Shown: positions 46,444 to 53,991 of the stretch, in pieces
How the letters are laid out: the number at the start of each line of letters is the position of its first letter
Numbering within the stretch: position 1 is the first letter of the stretch
Assembly (NCBI GenBank): GCA_028279885.1
Contig: JANQMX010000064.1
Span: forward strand, 117,695 to 181,694
From: Rhodovibrionaceae bacterium
GTDB lineage: Bacteria > Pseudomonadota > Alphaproteobacteria > Kiloniellales > DSM-21159
Length of the DNA stretch: 64,000 nt
Direction of reading: 5' to 3'
Position numbers and translations under genes: made by a program
Notes under the pieces: model-generated
Databases searched by the model: none
What the model saw: only the letters and a program-made list of their open reading frames with translations
Told to the model about the DNA's origin: nothing

Positions 46444-47319
46444 TCACTCTGGCCGGTTGAGACGGGCGATCAGGCTGGAGGTATCCCAGCGGCGGCCGCC
46501 CATGCTCATCAGCTCGGCATAGAACTGATCGACCAGGGCCGTGACCGGGAGCTGAGCCCCGTTGCTGCGCGCCTCGTCGAGGCAGATCGAGAGGTCCTTG
46601 CGCATCCACTCGATGGCGAAGCCGTAGTCGAACTTGCCGGCCACCATGGTCTCCCAGCGGTTTTCCATCTGCCAGGAGCGCGACGCGCCCTTGGTGATGA
46701 CGTCCATGACCGCCGGAATGTCGAGACCGGCTTTGCCGGCGAAATGCAGCCCCTCCGCCAGTGACTGGATGAGGCCGGCGATGCAGATCTGATTAACCAT
46801 CTTGGTCAACTGGCCGGCACCGGCATCGCCCATCCGCTTCACCGCCTGGGCGAAGCACTGCATGACCGGCTCGGCCCGTGCATAGGGCTCAGCATCGCCG
46901 CCGACCATGACGGTCAGAGTACCCGCTTCGGCGCCGGACTGACCGCCGGACACGGGCGCATCCAGGAAGTGCAGGCCACGCTTCTTGGCCTCGGCATAGA
47001 GCTCCCGCGCCACTTCCGCCGAAGCAGTGGTGTTGTCGATGAAGACCGCCCCGGGCGCCATGTCGTGGAAGGCGCCGTCTTCGCCAATGGTGACGGCGCG
47101 CAGATCGTCGTCGTTGCCGACGCAGCAGAACACGAAGTCGGCGCCGGCGGCGGCGGCACGGGGTGTTGGGGCTGTGCTGCCGGCGTAGTCGCGGCACCAG
47201 GTGTCAGCCTTGGCGGCCGTTCGGTTATAGACGACGAGTTCGTGTCCGCCCTTTTGTTGAATGTGGCCCGCCATGGGGTAGCCCATGACGCCCAGCCCTA
47301 TCCACGCAACTTTGCTCAC
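46444..47319 (-). CDS. 3-hydroxyisobutyrate dehydrogenase-family oxidoreductase
   Basis: A 291-aa NAD(P)-dependent beta-hydroxyacid dehydrogenase. Rossmann motif VAWIGLGVMGYPMAGHI, substrate motif DAPVSGGQSGAEAGTLTV, and the catalytic Lys in GAGQLTKMVNQ are all visible. Substrate could be 3-hydroxyisobutyrate, tartronate semialdehyde or a related acid. It converges with the cytochrome gene 24 nt away. A MITE-like element lies upstream. Confidence 0.9.
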   Translation of the reverse strand: MSKVAWIGLGVMGYPMAGHIQQKGGHELVVYNRTAAKADTWCRDYAGSTAPTPRAAAAGADFVFCCVGNDDDLRAVTIGEDGAFHDMAPGAVFIDNTTASAEVARELYAEAKKRGLHFLDAPVSGGQSGAEAGTLTVMVGGDAEPYARAEPVMQCFAQAVKRMGDAGAGQLTKMVNQICIAGLIQSLAEGLHFAGKAGLDIPAVMDVITKGASRSWQMENRWETMVAGKFDYGFAIEWMRKDLSICLDEARSNGAQLPVTALVDQFYAELMSMGGRRWDTSSLIARLNRPE

Positions 47320-47385
47320 CTGTGCCCTCCTCGATTGGTCGTTGGCCGCTGGATGTAGCGTCCCGGCTGCCGTCCAGGCAACGCC

Positions 47386-47664
47386 CTAGAGCCTTCCTTT
47401 GCTAGATGGAAACAATTCTGCTTCTCGCCTGGCGAGGCGAACCGCTGGTTTGGCGCGCGCAGGGCGATGCCGAGCGCATCGGTCAAGCGCGCCACGCCAG
47501 CGGGCGCCCGCCAGGCGGAAGCCCTTCGGGACGGAGCGCCTTTGCGCCAATCCCTGCGCCTGACCGCTCGACCATATCTCGGGATATGCTCTTCGCGCCC
47601 AGGCTTGATCTTGTCGCAAAGGCGCTCCGTCAGAATGGTTCCATCTAGCAAAGGAAGGCTCTAG
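47386..47664. mobile_element. MITE-like element with 26-bp identical terminal repeats
   Basis: 279 bp bounded by inverted repeats at 47386-47420 and 47631-47664; the outer 26 bases are identical, starting CTAG. A 17-bp perfect inverted repeat lies inside (47530-47546 with 47615-47631). No transposase is encoded. The outer CTAG, or just its TA, could be a target duplication, as made by IS5- or IS630-type transposases. The right end supplies the stop codon of the thioesterase gene. A frame across the element (47316-47651) looks like a by-product. Confidence 0.75.
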
Positions 47665-48116
47665 TCGTCATGCCCGCTCGGCGGGTGGCCTTCAGGCGAC
47701 TCGCTGCCGCGGCGGTACTTGAAGGTGCCTTCGCCCTTGCCGATGAGCGTGCCGTTCTGATCGCGCAGCTCGCAGTCGGCGAAGAAGACGCTGCGCCCTC
47801 CGCCGATGCGTCGGCCCTTGGCGCTCAGCAGGGCGCCTTCGCGGGCGGCAGCGATGAACTGAGTGGTCAGCGATAACGTGAGTGAACGCCGGACGTTGCC
47901 CGGAACGCTGCAGTAGTTGCCGGCGTAGCCGCAGGCCGTGTCGATCAGGGTCGTGATCACGCCGCCGTGCACCACGCCGCTGCGGTTGAGGTGCTTTCGC
48001 TGCACCTCGAGCGTGATCTCGGCATAGTCCTCCTGCCAGTCCGCCAGCTCATAGCCGAGCAGATCGGCAAAGCCGCCCTGAAAGCGGATAAGGTCGCCTT
48101 TGGCGCTGTCGTTCAT
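47661..48116 (-). CDS. PaaI-family acyl-CoA thioesterase
   Basis: A 151-aa hotdog-fold thioesterase. VVHGGVITTLIDTACGYAG carries the HGG motif of PaaI enzymes, and RSLTLSLTTQFIAAAREG and GKGEGTFKYRRG follow. The stop codon TAG lies in the terminal CTAG of the adjacent MITE-like element. It begins 16 nt after the regulator gene, on the same strand, so the two may be co-transcribed. Substrate, an acyl-CoA, is not determinable. Confidence 0.88.
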   Translation of the reverse strand: MNDSAKGDLIRFQGGFADLLGYELADWQEDYAEITLEVQRKHLNRSGVVHGGVITTLIDTACGYAGNYCSVPGNVRRSLTLSLTTQFIAAAREGALLSAKGRRIGGGRSVFFADCELRDQNGTLIGKGEGTFKYRRGSESPEGHPPSGHDD

Positions 48117-48132
48117 GCCTGTAGCTTAGTGT

Positions 48133-48999
48133 CTAGGTCTCGCTGAGCAGCTGTTTGGCATAGCCGACGATATCGGTCGGCTGATAGCGCGCATCGCGGA
48201 TCAGCTGATCGAAATAGCGGCTGAGCACGCGCACCTGCTCGGTCGCCGTGAAGACGAAGTACATGCCGCCGAGATAGAGCGCGGCGCGCTTGGGCCCGAA
48301 GACGGTGAAGGGGGCCGCGAAGTTGCGCAGCCCGTCGTAGAGGAACCAGCGGAAGGTCGGATAGAGCTCGTCGGCCAAGTGGGCGATCTGCTCCAGCTGC
48401 TCGCGGCGCGCCTCCTTGGGCAGGTCGCCCCAGATGCCTTCGCCCTTGGCGAAGAGCGAGAGCGATTGGAAGGAGCTGACTGACTCGATATCGGTTTCCG
48501 GCTTGCGGCTGTAGGCCAGGCGGGCTTCGGCCTCGTCACGCTGCATATCGGTGATGCGGTCACCGAAGCCCTCAAATTCGTACTGGATGACCGCGTCGGT
48601 CTTCAGCAAGTCCGGCAGGGTCGAGGGCACGTAGCGGATCTTGTAGCCGATGGCGTCGGCATGCCAGCGGCGCAGGCGCTCGTCCAGCGGGCTGGCAGCC
48701 CCGGGCGCAATCTCCGGCGCCTCCCCGACGAATTCGGCGGCGAGCTGTTGGGTCTGGCTCAGCCCCAGCAGCCAGTCGACGCTGAGCTGGGTCGTGCGGG
48801 CGATATTCAGGAGCGTTTCAGAGCGGGGCAGCCGCTTGTTCTCCGGCGAGAGCAGCTGCGAGAGCGTAGACCGGTCCAGCCCGGCCCGCTCGGCGAAAGC
48901 CGCGCGGCTCTCGCCCGCGGCTTCAATCGTCTCCTGAAGGCGCTCCCGAAACAGCGCGACAACTTCTTCCCGGTCCATCCGGCGAGGCTTACCACGCAT
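48133..48999 (-). CDS. XRE-family transcriptional regulator with C-terminal ligand domain
   Basis: A 288-aa regulator with an N-terminal helix-turn-helix (ETIEAAGESRAAFAERAGLD, STLSQLLSPENKRLP, ETLLNIARTTQLSVDWLLGL). The C-terminal region of about 190 residues (YKIRYVPSTLPDLLKTDAVI, FEGFGDRITDMQRDEAEARL) looks like a ligand-sensing domain of unknown kind. The start could be 48999 or 48978; I prefer the first because of a GGAAA element. It is divergent from a fatty-acid desaturase across 154 AT-rich bases and followed by a thioesterase, so control of lipid genes is inferred. Confidence 0.8.
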   Translation of the reverse strand: MRGKPRRMDREEVVALFRERLQETIEAAGESRAAFAERAGLDRSTLSQLLSPENKRLPRSETLLNIARTTQLSVDWLLGLSQTQQLAAEFVGEAPEIAPGAASPLDERLRRWHADAIGYKIRYVPSTLPDLLKTDAVIQYEFEGFGDRITDMQRDEAEARLAYSRKPETDIESVSSFQSLSLFAKGEGIWGDLPKEARREQLEQIAHLADELYPTFRWFLYDGLRNFAAPFTVFGPKRAALYLGGMYFVFTATEQVRVLSRYFDQLIRDARYQPTDIVGYAKQLLSET

Positions 49000-49153
49000 T
49001 TTCCGAGGCGGCCAATGCCGGGACTTAACACGGAATCTGTTGCGTATTGTCCTCAAGCGTGATAAAAATCTACAAAATTGAAAATACACTGCGATGCGAA
49101 GTTGAAGTTTATCGCGTTGCAAAAAACAAACAGGTGCAGTGGGGACGAAACCA
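49000..49153. promoter_or_regulatory. Shared promoter region, regulator/desaturase
   Basis: AT-rich 154-nt divergent region. Stretches such as GATAAAAATCTACAAAATTGAAAATAC-like sequence near 49060-49090 would suit two back-to-back promoters. A binding site of the regulator is expected here but I could not define a clean palindrome. Confidence 0.45.
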
Positions 49154-50068
49154 ATGAGGGCTGGAGTAGACATAGGCAAAGCGCGATCGATCGAATGGCC
49201 GACTATCCTTGTGGCCTTTGCGATCTACGCGAGCTTTGGGCTGTTGACCTGGTTCCACGAAGCCATCCCGGTTGTGCTGCTCGTTCTCGCGGGCGGCTAT
49301 GTGGTGGCCTGGCATGGCTCCTTGCAGCACGAGGCGGTGCACGGCCACCCGACCCGCTGGTCTCTGGTCAACCGCATGCTGGTGTTTCCCTCCCTCTGGC
49401 TCTGGATCCCCTATGAGATCTATCGCGAGCAGCACCTGCGCCATCACCGCGACCCCTACCTGACCGATCCCGTCGAGGACCCGGAGAGCTTCTATGTCAC
49501 GCCGGCGCAGTGGGAGACCCTGAGCCCTTTCGGAAAGGCCTTGCGCCGCGTCAACAACAGTCTGCTGGGGCGGCTGCTGCTTTGCCCGCTGCTCTGCGTT
49601 TGGAGCCTCTATGCGGCGCTGTTCCGTGAAGGCCCGAAGGCCGTGGGCTCGCCGCGTATCTGGGCGGTGCATCTGCTGTCTGTGGCGCTGGTGCTGACCT
49701 GGGTCGTTGCCGTCTGCGGTATGCCGCTGTGGGTCTATCTGCTCTGCTTCGCCTATCCGGGTATGGTCTTGACCTCGCTCCGCTCCTTCCTGGAGCACCG
49801 GGCGGCGGATGATCCGGCGGAGCGCACGGCCATCGTCGAGGCTGAGGCGCCGCTCGCCCTCATGTTCCTCAACAACAACCTGCACGTCGTCCATCACGAA
49901 GCGCCCTGGCTGCCTTGGTACGCCATTCCGCGCCGCTACCGAGAGCAGCGCGCGCGCATTCTGGCGGACAACGGCGGCTATTTCTTCCGCGGCTATTGGG
50001 AAGTTGCCCTGCGCTACCTGCTGCGGCCGAAAGAGCCGGTCGTTCATCCTCGGCGGCAGGCCGCTTAG
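49154..50068 (+). CDS. Membrane fatty-acid desaturase
   Basis: A 304-aa membrane di-iron desaturase. Three His boxes are visible: HGSLQHEAVHGHPT, EQHLRHHRDPYLT and NLHVVHHEAPW. Four or so membrane segments lie between them. Family members introduce double bonds into lipids or carotenoids, or hydroxylate them; which one cannot be told. Start ATG 49154 is preferred over a GTG at 49139. It is divergent from the XRE regulator. The GFA gene follows 113 nt later. Confidence 0.88.
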   Translation: MRAGVDIGKARSIEWPTILVAFAIYASFGLLTWFHEAIPVVLLVLAGGYVVAWHGSLQHEAVHGHPTRWSLVNRMLVFPSLWLWIPYEIYREQHLRHHRDPYLTDPVEDPESFYVTPAQWETLSPFGKALRRVNNSLLGRLLLCPLLCVWSLYAALFREGPKAVGSPRIWAVHLLSVALVLTWVVAVCGMPLWVYLLCFAYPGMVLTSLRSFLEHRAADDPAERTAIVEAEAPLALMFLNNNLHVVHHEAPWLPWYAIPRRYREQRARILADNGGYFFRGYWEVALRYLLRPKEPVVHPRRQAA

Positions 50069-50181
50069 AGCAGAAGCAAGAGTTCTGCGGGCAGTGCATC
50101 TATGCTCCGCGCTTTCGCAGCTTGCTCTGTCTCAAAGGTCCTTCCAGGCTCTGCAATTGCGACGAGCCGGAAGGTGGTGCC

Positions 50182-50586
50182 ATGGCAGAAGACAAAGCGA
50201 CGGGTGGTTGCCTCTGCGGGGCGGTCCGTTTCGAGATCGAAGGTGGCCTGCGCGAGGTGATCGGCTGCCACTGCAGCCAGTGCCAGCGGACCCATGGCAA
50301 CTTCGCCGCCTATACAGCCACCGCGAACGAGCGGCTGGTGTTCCTGGAGAAGCGGGGGCTCGCCTGGTATCAATCCTCCGATACGGCCCGGCGCGGCTTC
50401 TGCCGCGAGTGCGGCGCCAGCCTGTTCTGGGATCCGCTGCCGAAAGACTACATCGCCGTGTCGGCGGGCAGTCTCGATCAGCCGACCGGGCTCAAGCTGA
50501 CCAAGCACATCTTCGTCGAGGACAAGCCCGACTTCTATGAGATCACCGACGGACTGCCGCAGTACGAAGCCAGCAGTTTCACCTGA
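50182..50586 (+). CDS. GFA-family (glutathione-dependent formaldehyde-activating-like) protein
   Basis: A 134-aa zinc protein with GGCLCGAVRFE, IGCHCSQCQRTHG and FCRECGASLFW, the Cys pattern of the GFA family. The name is historical; formaldehyde activation is not proven for most members. ATG 50182 has an AAGGTGG ribosome site. It ends 12 nt before the PhnD-like gene. Confidence 0.88.
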   Translation: MAEDKATGGCLCGAVRFEIEGGLREVIGCHCSQCQRTHGNFAAYTATANERLVFLEKRGLAWYQSSDTARRGFCRECGASLFWDPLPKDYIAVSAGSLDQPTGLKLTKHIFVEDKPDFYEITDGLPQYEASSFT

Positions 50587-50598
50587 GGTGCGGGCAAG

Positions 50599-51405
50599 GT
50601 GATCGCCGGCCTGCCGATGTACGACCTGCCGGGCCTGCGCTGGGCTCAGGATGCCTTTTGGCAGCTGCTGGCCGAGGCGCTGCGGGCGGAGGGCTTCGAG
50701 GAGGTCCCGGAAGACCTGACCCGGCCCGCCGATCTAGCGGCTTTCTGGCGCGCGCCCGACCTGCTCTTCGGGCAAACCTGTGGCTATCCGCTGATGACCA
50801 AGCTCCCGGGGCAGGTTCGTGTGCTTGCCACGCCGGTCTATGAAGCCCCCGGCTGCGAAGGCCCCCTCTACTGCAGCCACATTGTCGCGCGGGTCGCGGA
50901 TGCGGGGCGCGTGCTGTCTGACTTCCTCGACCGTCGCGCGGTGATCAACGGCTGGGACTCGCACTCGGGCATGAATGCCTTGCGTCACAGCTTCGCGCCC
51001 TTGGCTGAGGGGCGTGCGCGTTGCTTCGCCGAGGTGCTGGTGAGCGGCAGCCATCGCGGTTCCATGGAGACGGTGGCGGATGGGCAGGCCGATATCGCGG
51101 CCATCGACTGCGTCACCTATGCCACCGTCGCTGCGGCGGATCCTGCCCTGACGGAGCGCCTGCAGATTCTGGCTTCGAGCCGGCGCGTGCCCGGACTGCC
51201 CTTCATCACGAACGGTGCCGCGAGCGACGAGAAACTGCTCCGCTTGCGTCGCGCGCTCCGTGCTGCGCTCGCCGAGCCGGCCGGAGCCGAGGCGCGGCAG
51301 GCCTTGCTCTTGGCCGGCGCTGTGGATACCAACGAGGACGATTATCAAGCGATCCTGGACATGGAGCGTGAGTCTGCGGCGCTCGGCTATGCCGAGCTGC
51401 GTTAG
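50599..51405 (+). CDS. PhnD/SsuA-like binding-protein-fold protein without signal peptide
   Basis: A 268-aa protein resembling phosphonate-type substrate-binding proteins (LPMYDLPGLRWAQDAFWQLLAE, LLFGQTCGYPLMTKLPGQ, DSHSGMNALRHSFAPLA, ADIAAIDCVTYATVA). It begins at GTG 50599 with no hydrophobic leader, so it should remain in the cytoplasm, unlike a transporter component. It overlaps no transporter gene and is sandwiched between GFA and amidase genes on the same strand. A non-transport role, for instance in enzyme or cofactor handling, is conceivable but unproven. Confidence 0.75.
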   Translation: MIAGLPMYDLPGLRWAQDAFWQLLAEALRAEGFEEVPEDLTRPADLAAFWRAPDLLFGQTCGYPLMTKLPGQVRVLATPVYEAPGCEGPLYCSHIVARVADAGRVLSDFLDRRAVINGWDSHSGMNALRHSFAPLAEGRARCFAEVLVSGSHRGSMETVADGQADIAAIDCVTYATVAAADPALTERLQILASSRRVPGLPFITNGAASDEKLLRLRRALRAALAEPAGAEARQALLLAGAVDTNEDDYQAILDMERESAALGYAELR

Positions 51406-51450
51406 GTCGGCGCTTAGGTTCAGCAAGAAAAAGAAACAGAAGGGGAAGGC

Positions 51451-52899
51451 ATGAGCGAGCTGTGCGACCTGACGGCGGTCGAGCTGCGCCGCATGATCGG
51501 CTGCAAGGAGATCTCACCCGTCGAGCTGTTGGATGCCTGCCTGGCGCGCATCGAGACTGTCAATCCGACTTTGAACGCTGTTATCTGCCTGGACGAGCCG
51601 GCGGCGCGCGAGGCAGCCAAGCAGGCGGAGCAAGCGGTGATGGCCGGCGAAGAGCTCGGCCTGCTGCACGGCCTGCCGGTGGGCATCAAAGATCTGAACG
51701 AGACCGCAGGCCTCACGACAACCTTCGGCTCCCGCCTCTTTGCCGATCACGTTCCGGCGCAGGATGATGGTCTGACGGCCAGCACCCGCAAAGCCGGCGC
51801 CGTTGTCATCGGCAAGACGAACACGCCGGAGCATGGCGCCGGCGCCAACACCTTCAACGCGGTCTACGGCCATACCGGCAACCCCTTCGATCCCGAGAAG
51901 TCCTGCGCCGGCTCGTCCGGCGGCTCGGCGGTTGCCGTCGCGGCCGGCATGATGCCGCTGGCCAGCGGCTCCGATTACGGCGGCTCGCTGCGCACACCGG
52001 CGTCATTCTGCGGCGTTGTCGGGCTGCGCCCGACACCAGGCCGCGTTCCGGCCCTGCGCAGTCAGCTCGCCTATTCGCCCATGTCGGTGGACGGTCCCAT
52101 GGCACGCAACGTGGCGGATGCGGCACTCTATCTCGACGCCTTGGCCGGCTATGACGAGCGCGATCCTTTCAGTCGTCCGGCGGGAGCGGACGGCGAGGCC
52201 TCGCTTCAGCCGGCGGGACCGGCCGACCTCGCCTCGCTGAAGGTCGCGCTGTCCGAGGACCTGGGCTTTGCGCCGGTCGACGATCAGGTGCGTGCTCTGT
52301 TCCGCAGCCGGCTCGAGACACTATCCGGCCTGCCGCTTCGCTGCGAGGAACGCGACCCGGACATGCAGGGCGCCGACCGAGCCTTCGAGGTCATCCGGGG
52401 TGTCGGCTTCCTGTCCGCGCATCTTGAGAAGTATCAGAAGCACAGGGATCTGCTTGGGCCCAACGTCATCGCCAATGTGGAACTGGCGCAGACCTATACC
52501 GCAGAAGATGTTGCCTGGGCATCGGTGCGCCATAGCGAAATCTACCGCAGCTTTCTCGCGTACATGCAGGACTACGACGTCCTGATCACGCCGGCCGTGG
52601 CCGCTCAGCCCTTCGATAAGCAACAGACCTACGGCCCCGATATCAATGGAGAGCGGCAGCCGACCTACATCCACTGGGTCGGCATCGCCTATGGCGTCAC
52701 CTTGGGCGGCCATCCGGCCTTGGTGATTCCCTGCGGCGTCGACGAGGATGGTCTGCCCTTCGGTCTGCAGCTGGTCGGGCAGCGCCACGGCGAACGACGC
52801 CTGTTGGCCATCGGTGCGGCGCTGGAGCAGGCTTTCGCTGGAATCGAGCGCTGCCGCAGGCCGCAGCCGAACATCCCCTCCTTGATGGCGGCGGCCTGA
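51451..52899 (+). CDS. Amidase-signature-family amidase
   Basis: A 482-aa amidase with the Ser-cis-Ser-Lys triad: Lys80 (VGIKDLN), Ser155 (GSSGGSAVAVAAG) and Ser179 (SDYGGSLRTPA). The glycine-rich core and the late ITPAVAAQPFDKQ region fit acylamide hydrolases such as urethanase, amidase or GatA relatives. No gatB/gatC is nearby, so it is not the tRNA amidotransferase. It lies 45 nt downstream of the PhnD-like gene. Substrate unknown. Confidence 0.93.
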   Translation: MSELCDLTAVELRRMIGCKEISPVELLDACLARIETVNPTLNAVICLDEPAAREAAKQAEQAVMAGEELGLLHGLPVGIKDLNETAGLTTTFGSRLFADHVPAQDDGLTASTRKAGAVVIGKTNTPEHGAGANTFNAVYGHTGNPFDPEKSCAGSSGGSAVAVAAGMMPLASGSDYGGSLRTPASFCGVVGLRPTPGRVPALRSQLAYSPMSVDGPMARNVADAALYLDALAGYDERDPFSRPAGADGEASLQPAGPADLASLKVALSEDLGFAPVDDQVRALFRSRLETLSGLPLRCEERDPDMQGADRAFEVIRGVGFLSAHLEKYQKHRDLLGPNVIANVELAQTYTAEDVAWASVRHSEIYRSFLAYMQDYDVLITPAVAAQPFDKQQTYGPDINGERQPTYIHWVGIAYGVTLGGHPALVIPCGVDEDGLPFGLQLVGQRHGERRLLAIGAALEQAFAGIERCRRPQPNIPSLMAAA

Positions 52900-53062
52900 A
52901 ACAGCGGGCTTCTGACTAGGTCCTCCTACGCCATCCTCCTTCGCTCTCCGAGCTTCGGAGAACTGGAGGCTTCGGCCTTTGCAGCCGAAGCGGCTGCTTC
53001 GGCGGAGTAGGCAAGCTGGAAGAGCGTGAGATCTTGCGCTTTGATGGAGTAAGTTTAAACCA

Positions 53063-53099
53063 GCCCGCCTACCCCCGGATTTAATCCGGGGTTCGGCGC
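53063..53099 (-). repeat. 37-nt dispersed repeat, copy B
   Basis: Reverse-complement match (35 of 37) to 31410-31446. Both copies lie about 110-120 nt 3' of a tRNA-Thr gene and read in the direction of that tRNA. Confidence 0.8.
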
Positions 53100-53190
53100 G
53101 GCATCCGCTTCGCACGCTCTCGCCGTGGCGAAGCTGAAGCTTCGCTTTGGCGTAGCCAGGCCGGCTTGTCGCGCCGTAGCTAGATTTCGG

Positions 53191-53214
53191 CTTCGCCGAA
53201 ATCAGCGAAGGCGG
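53191..53214 (-). repeat. Hairpin repeat directly after tRNA-Thr(TGT) (copy 2)
   Basis: Identical over 24 nt to 22283-22306 and at the same one-base distance from the tRNA CCA. The stem is CTTCGC/GCGAAG. Confidence 0.8.
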
Positions 53215-53215
53215 A

Positions 53216-53291
53216 TGGTGCCGGCGGCAGGGATCGAACCCGCGACCTACCGCTTACAAGGCGGTTGCTCTACCAGCTGAGCTACGCCGGC
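53216..53291 (-). tRNA. tRNA-Thr (TGT)
   Basis: A 76-nt cloverleaf with encoded CCA. Acceptor GCCGGCG pairs with CGCCGGC, D stem GCTC/GAGC, anticodon stem ACCGC/GCGGT with loop CTTGTAA, giving anticodon TGT. T stem GCGGG/CCTGC has one T:G pair. A second tRNA-Thr, complementing the GGT isoacceptor at 31.2 kb. Confidence 0.96.
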
Positions 53292-53991
53292 GCCTGGTGC
53301 GATATCTGCCTTTCCCCGCTACAGAATGCAATCGCCCTGTTGGCGGGTGCCGTGCCGCTCGGTGTTCGAAATCAATAATCGTTAATGTATTAACCAATAG
53401 TATTAAGTAACCTCTCCTAATTTTTATCTCGATTCAAGCTTATGCGTTGATTTTTTCGAGAAATTGCCTAAAATAGAATGCGGATAGAGGGTTGTATTGT
53501 CTTTGGGGATAAGGGACAGCGGCCTGCAGGAAGAATAGTGGCATCGTTGGGTGATGCCTTATTGGGGTAAGTCTTCTTCGCGGCGGTCCGCCTCTTTCCC
53601 GATCTCCAAGCCATGCTTGCTGTCGATAGAGCCTCTCAGGCTCGGAACGGCAGAGGTCTGGCTCGGGCCCGCGTCTTCGCATCTACACGACGCGGAGCTC
53701 GTGGGGAGGTTCCGCACCGCGCGCGAGGCGCGGGGGAGAGGCTGGCCGGTGTCCTTCCCGAGCGCCGACGGCCTTTGGCCCGAGTCAGGGGGCGGTGCGT
53801 CGGCCGGCGTGTGGGGCTTCGGTCGGCGCCCGCCCCACTTTTTTTGGCGCTTCTCATTGGCATCGCAGATAGCCGCGAATGGCTGCTACCCAAGATGAGG
53901 CCTGCCGCCCATCGGATAGATCGGGTAGGTGTGTCCATTGGATCTGAGCGTCCGAACGCGTCTGTCGTCGCATGTCAGTTTGGGGCCGTGC
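53292..53991. other. Gene-free stretch, partly AT-rich
   Basis: 700 bases with no gene I can support. The part from about 53370 to 53560 is AT-rich; it shares the 13-mer at 53417-53429 with the AT-rich island near 33.1 kb. A minus-strand frame at 53440-53682 lacks a ribosome site and has biased composition. The tRNA-Thr promoter should be just right of 53291. Confidence 0.5.

Larger units (their letters stand above)
52900..53215. repeat. Hairpin-rich intergenic mosaic upstream of tRNA-Thr(TGT) 3' end
   Basis: 316 bases packed with small inverted repeats, e.g. CTCCGA-GCT-TCGGAG (52946-52960) and a stem at 52984-53003. It includes the 37-nt repeat copy B and ends with the 24-nt hairpin repeat. 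No gene is supported. Read on the minus strand this is downstream of the tRNA. Confidence 0.6.

Noticed and set aside
47316..47651. Minus-strand frame inside the MITE-like element
   Set aside because: Fully within inverted-repeat sequence and it lacks a ribosome site; more likely a by-product of the element.
53216..53291. First reading of this tRNA as tRNA-Val
   Set aside because: The 7-base anticodon loop is CTTGTAA, so the anticodon is TGT and the tRNA is threonine.
53440..53682. Small minus-strand frame of 80 codons right of the tRNA-Thr(TGT) gene
   Set aside because: No ribosome site, a random Arg/Pro-rich N terminus and no recognisable motif.
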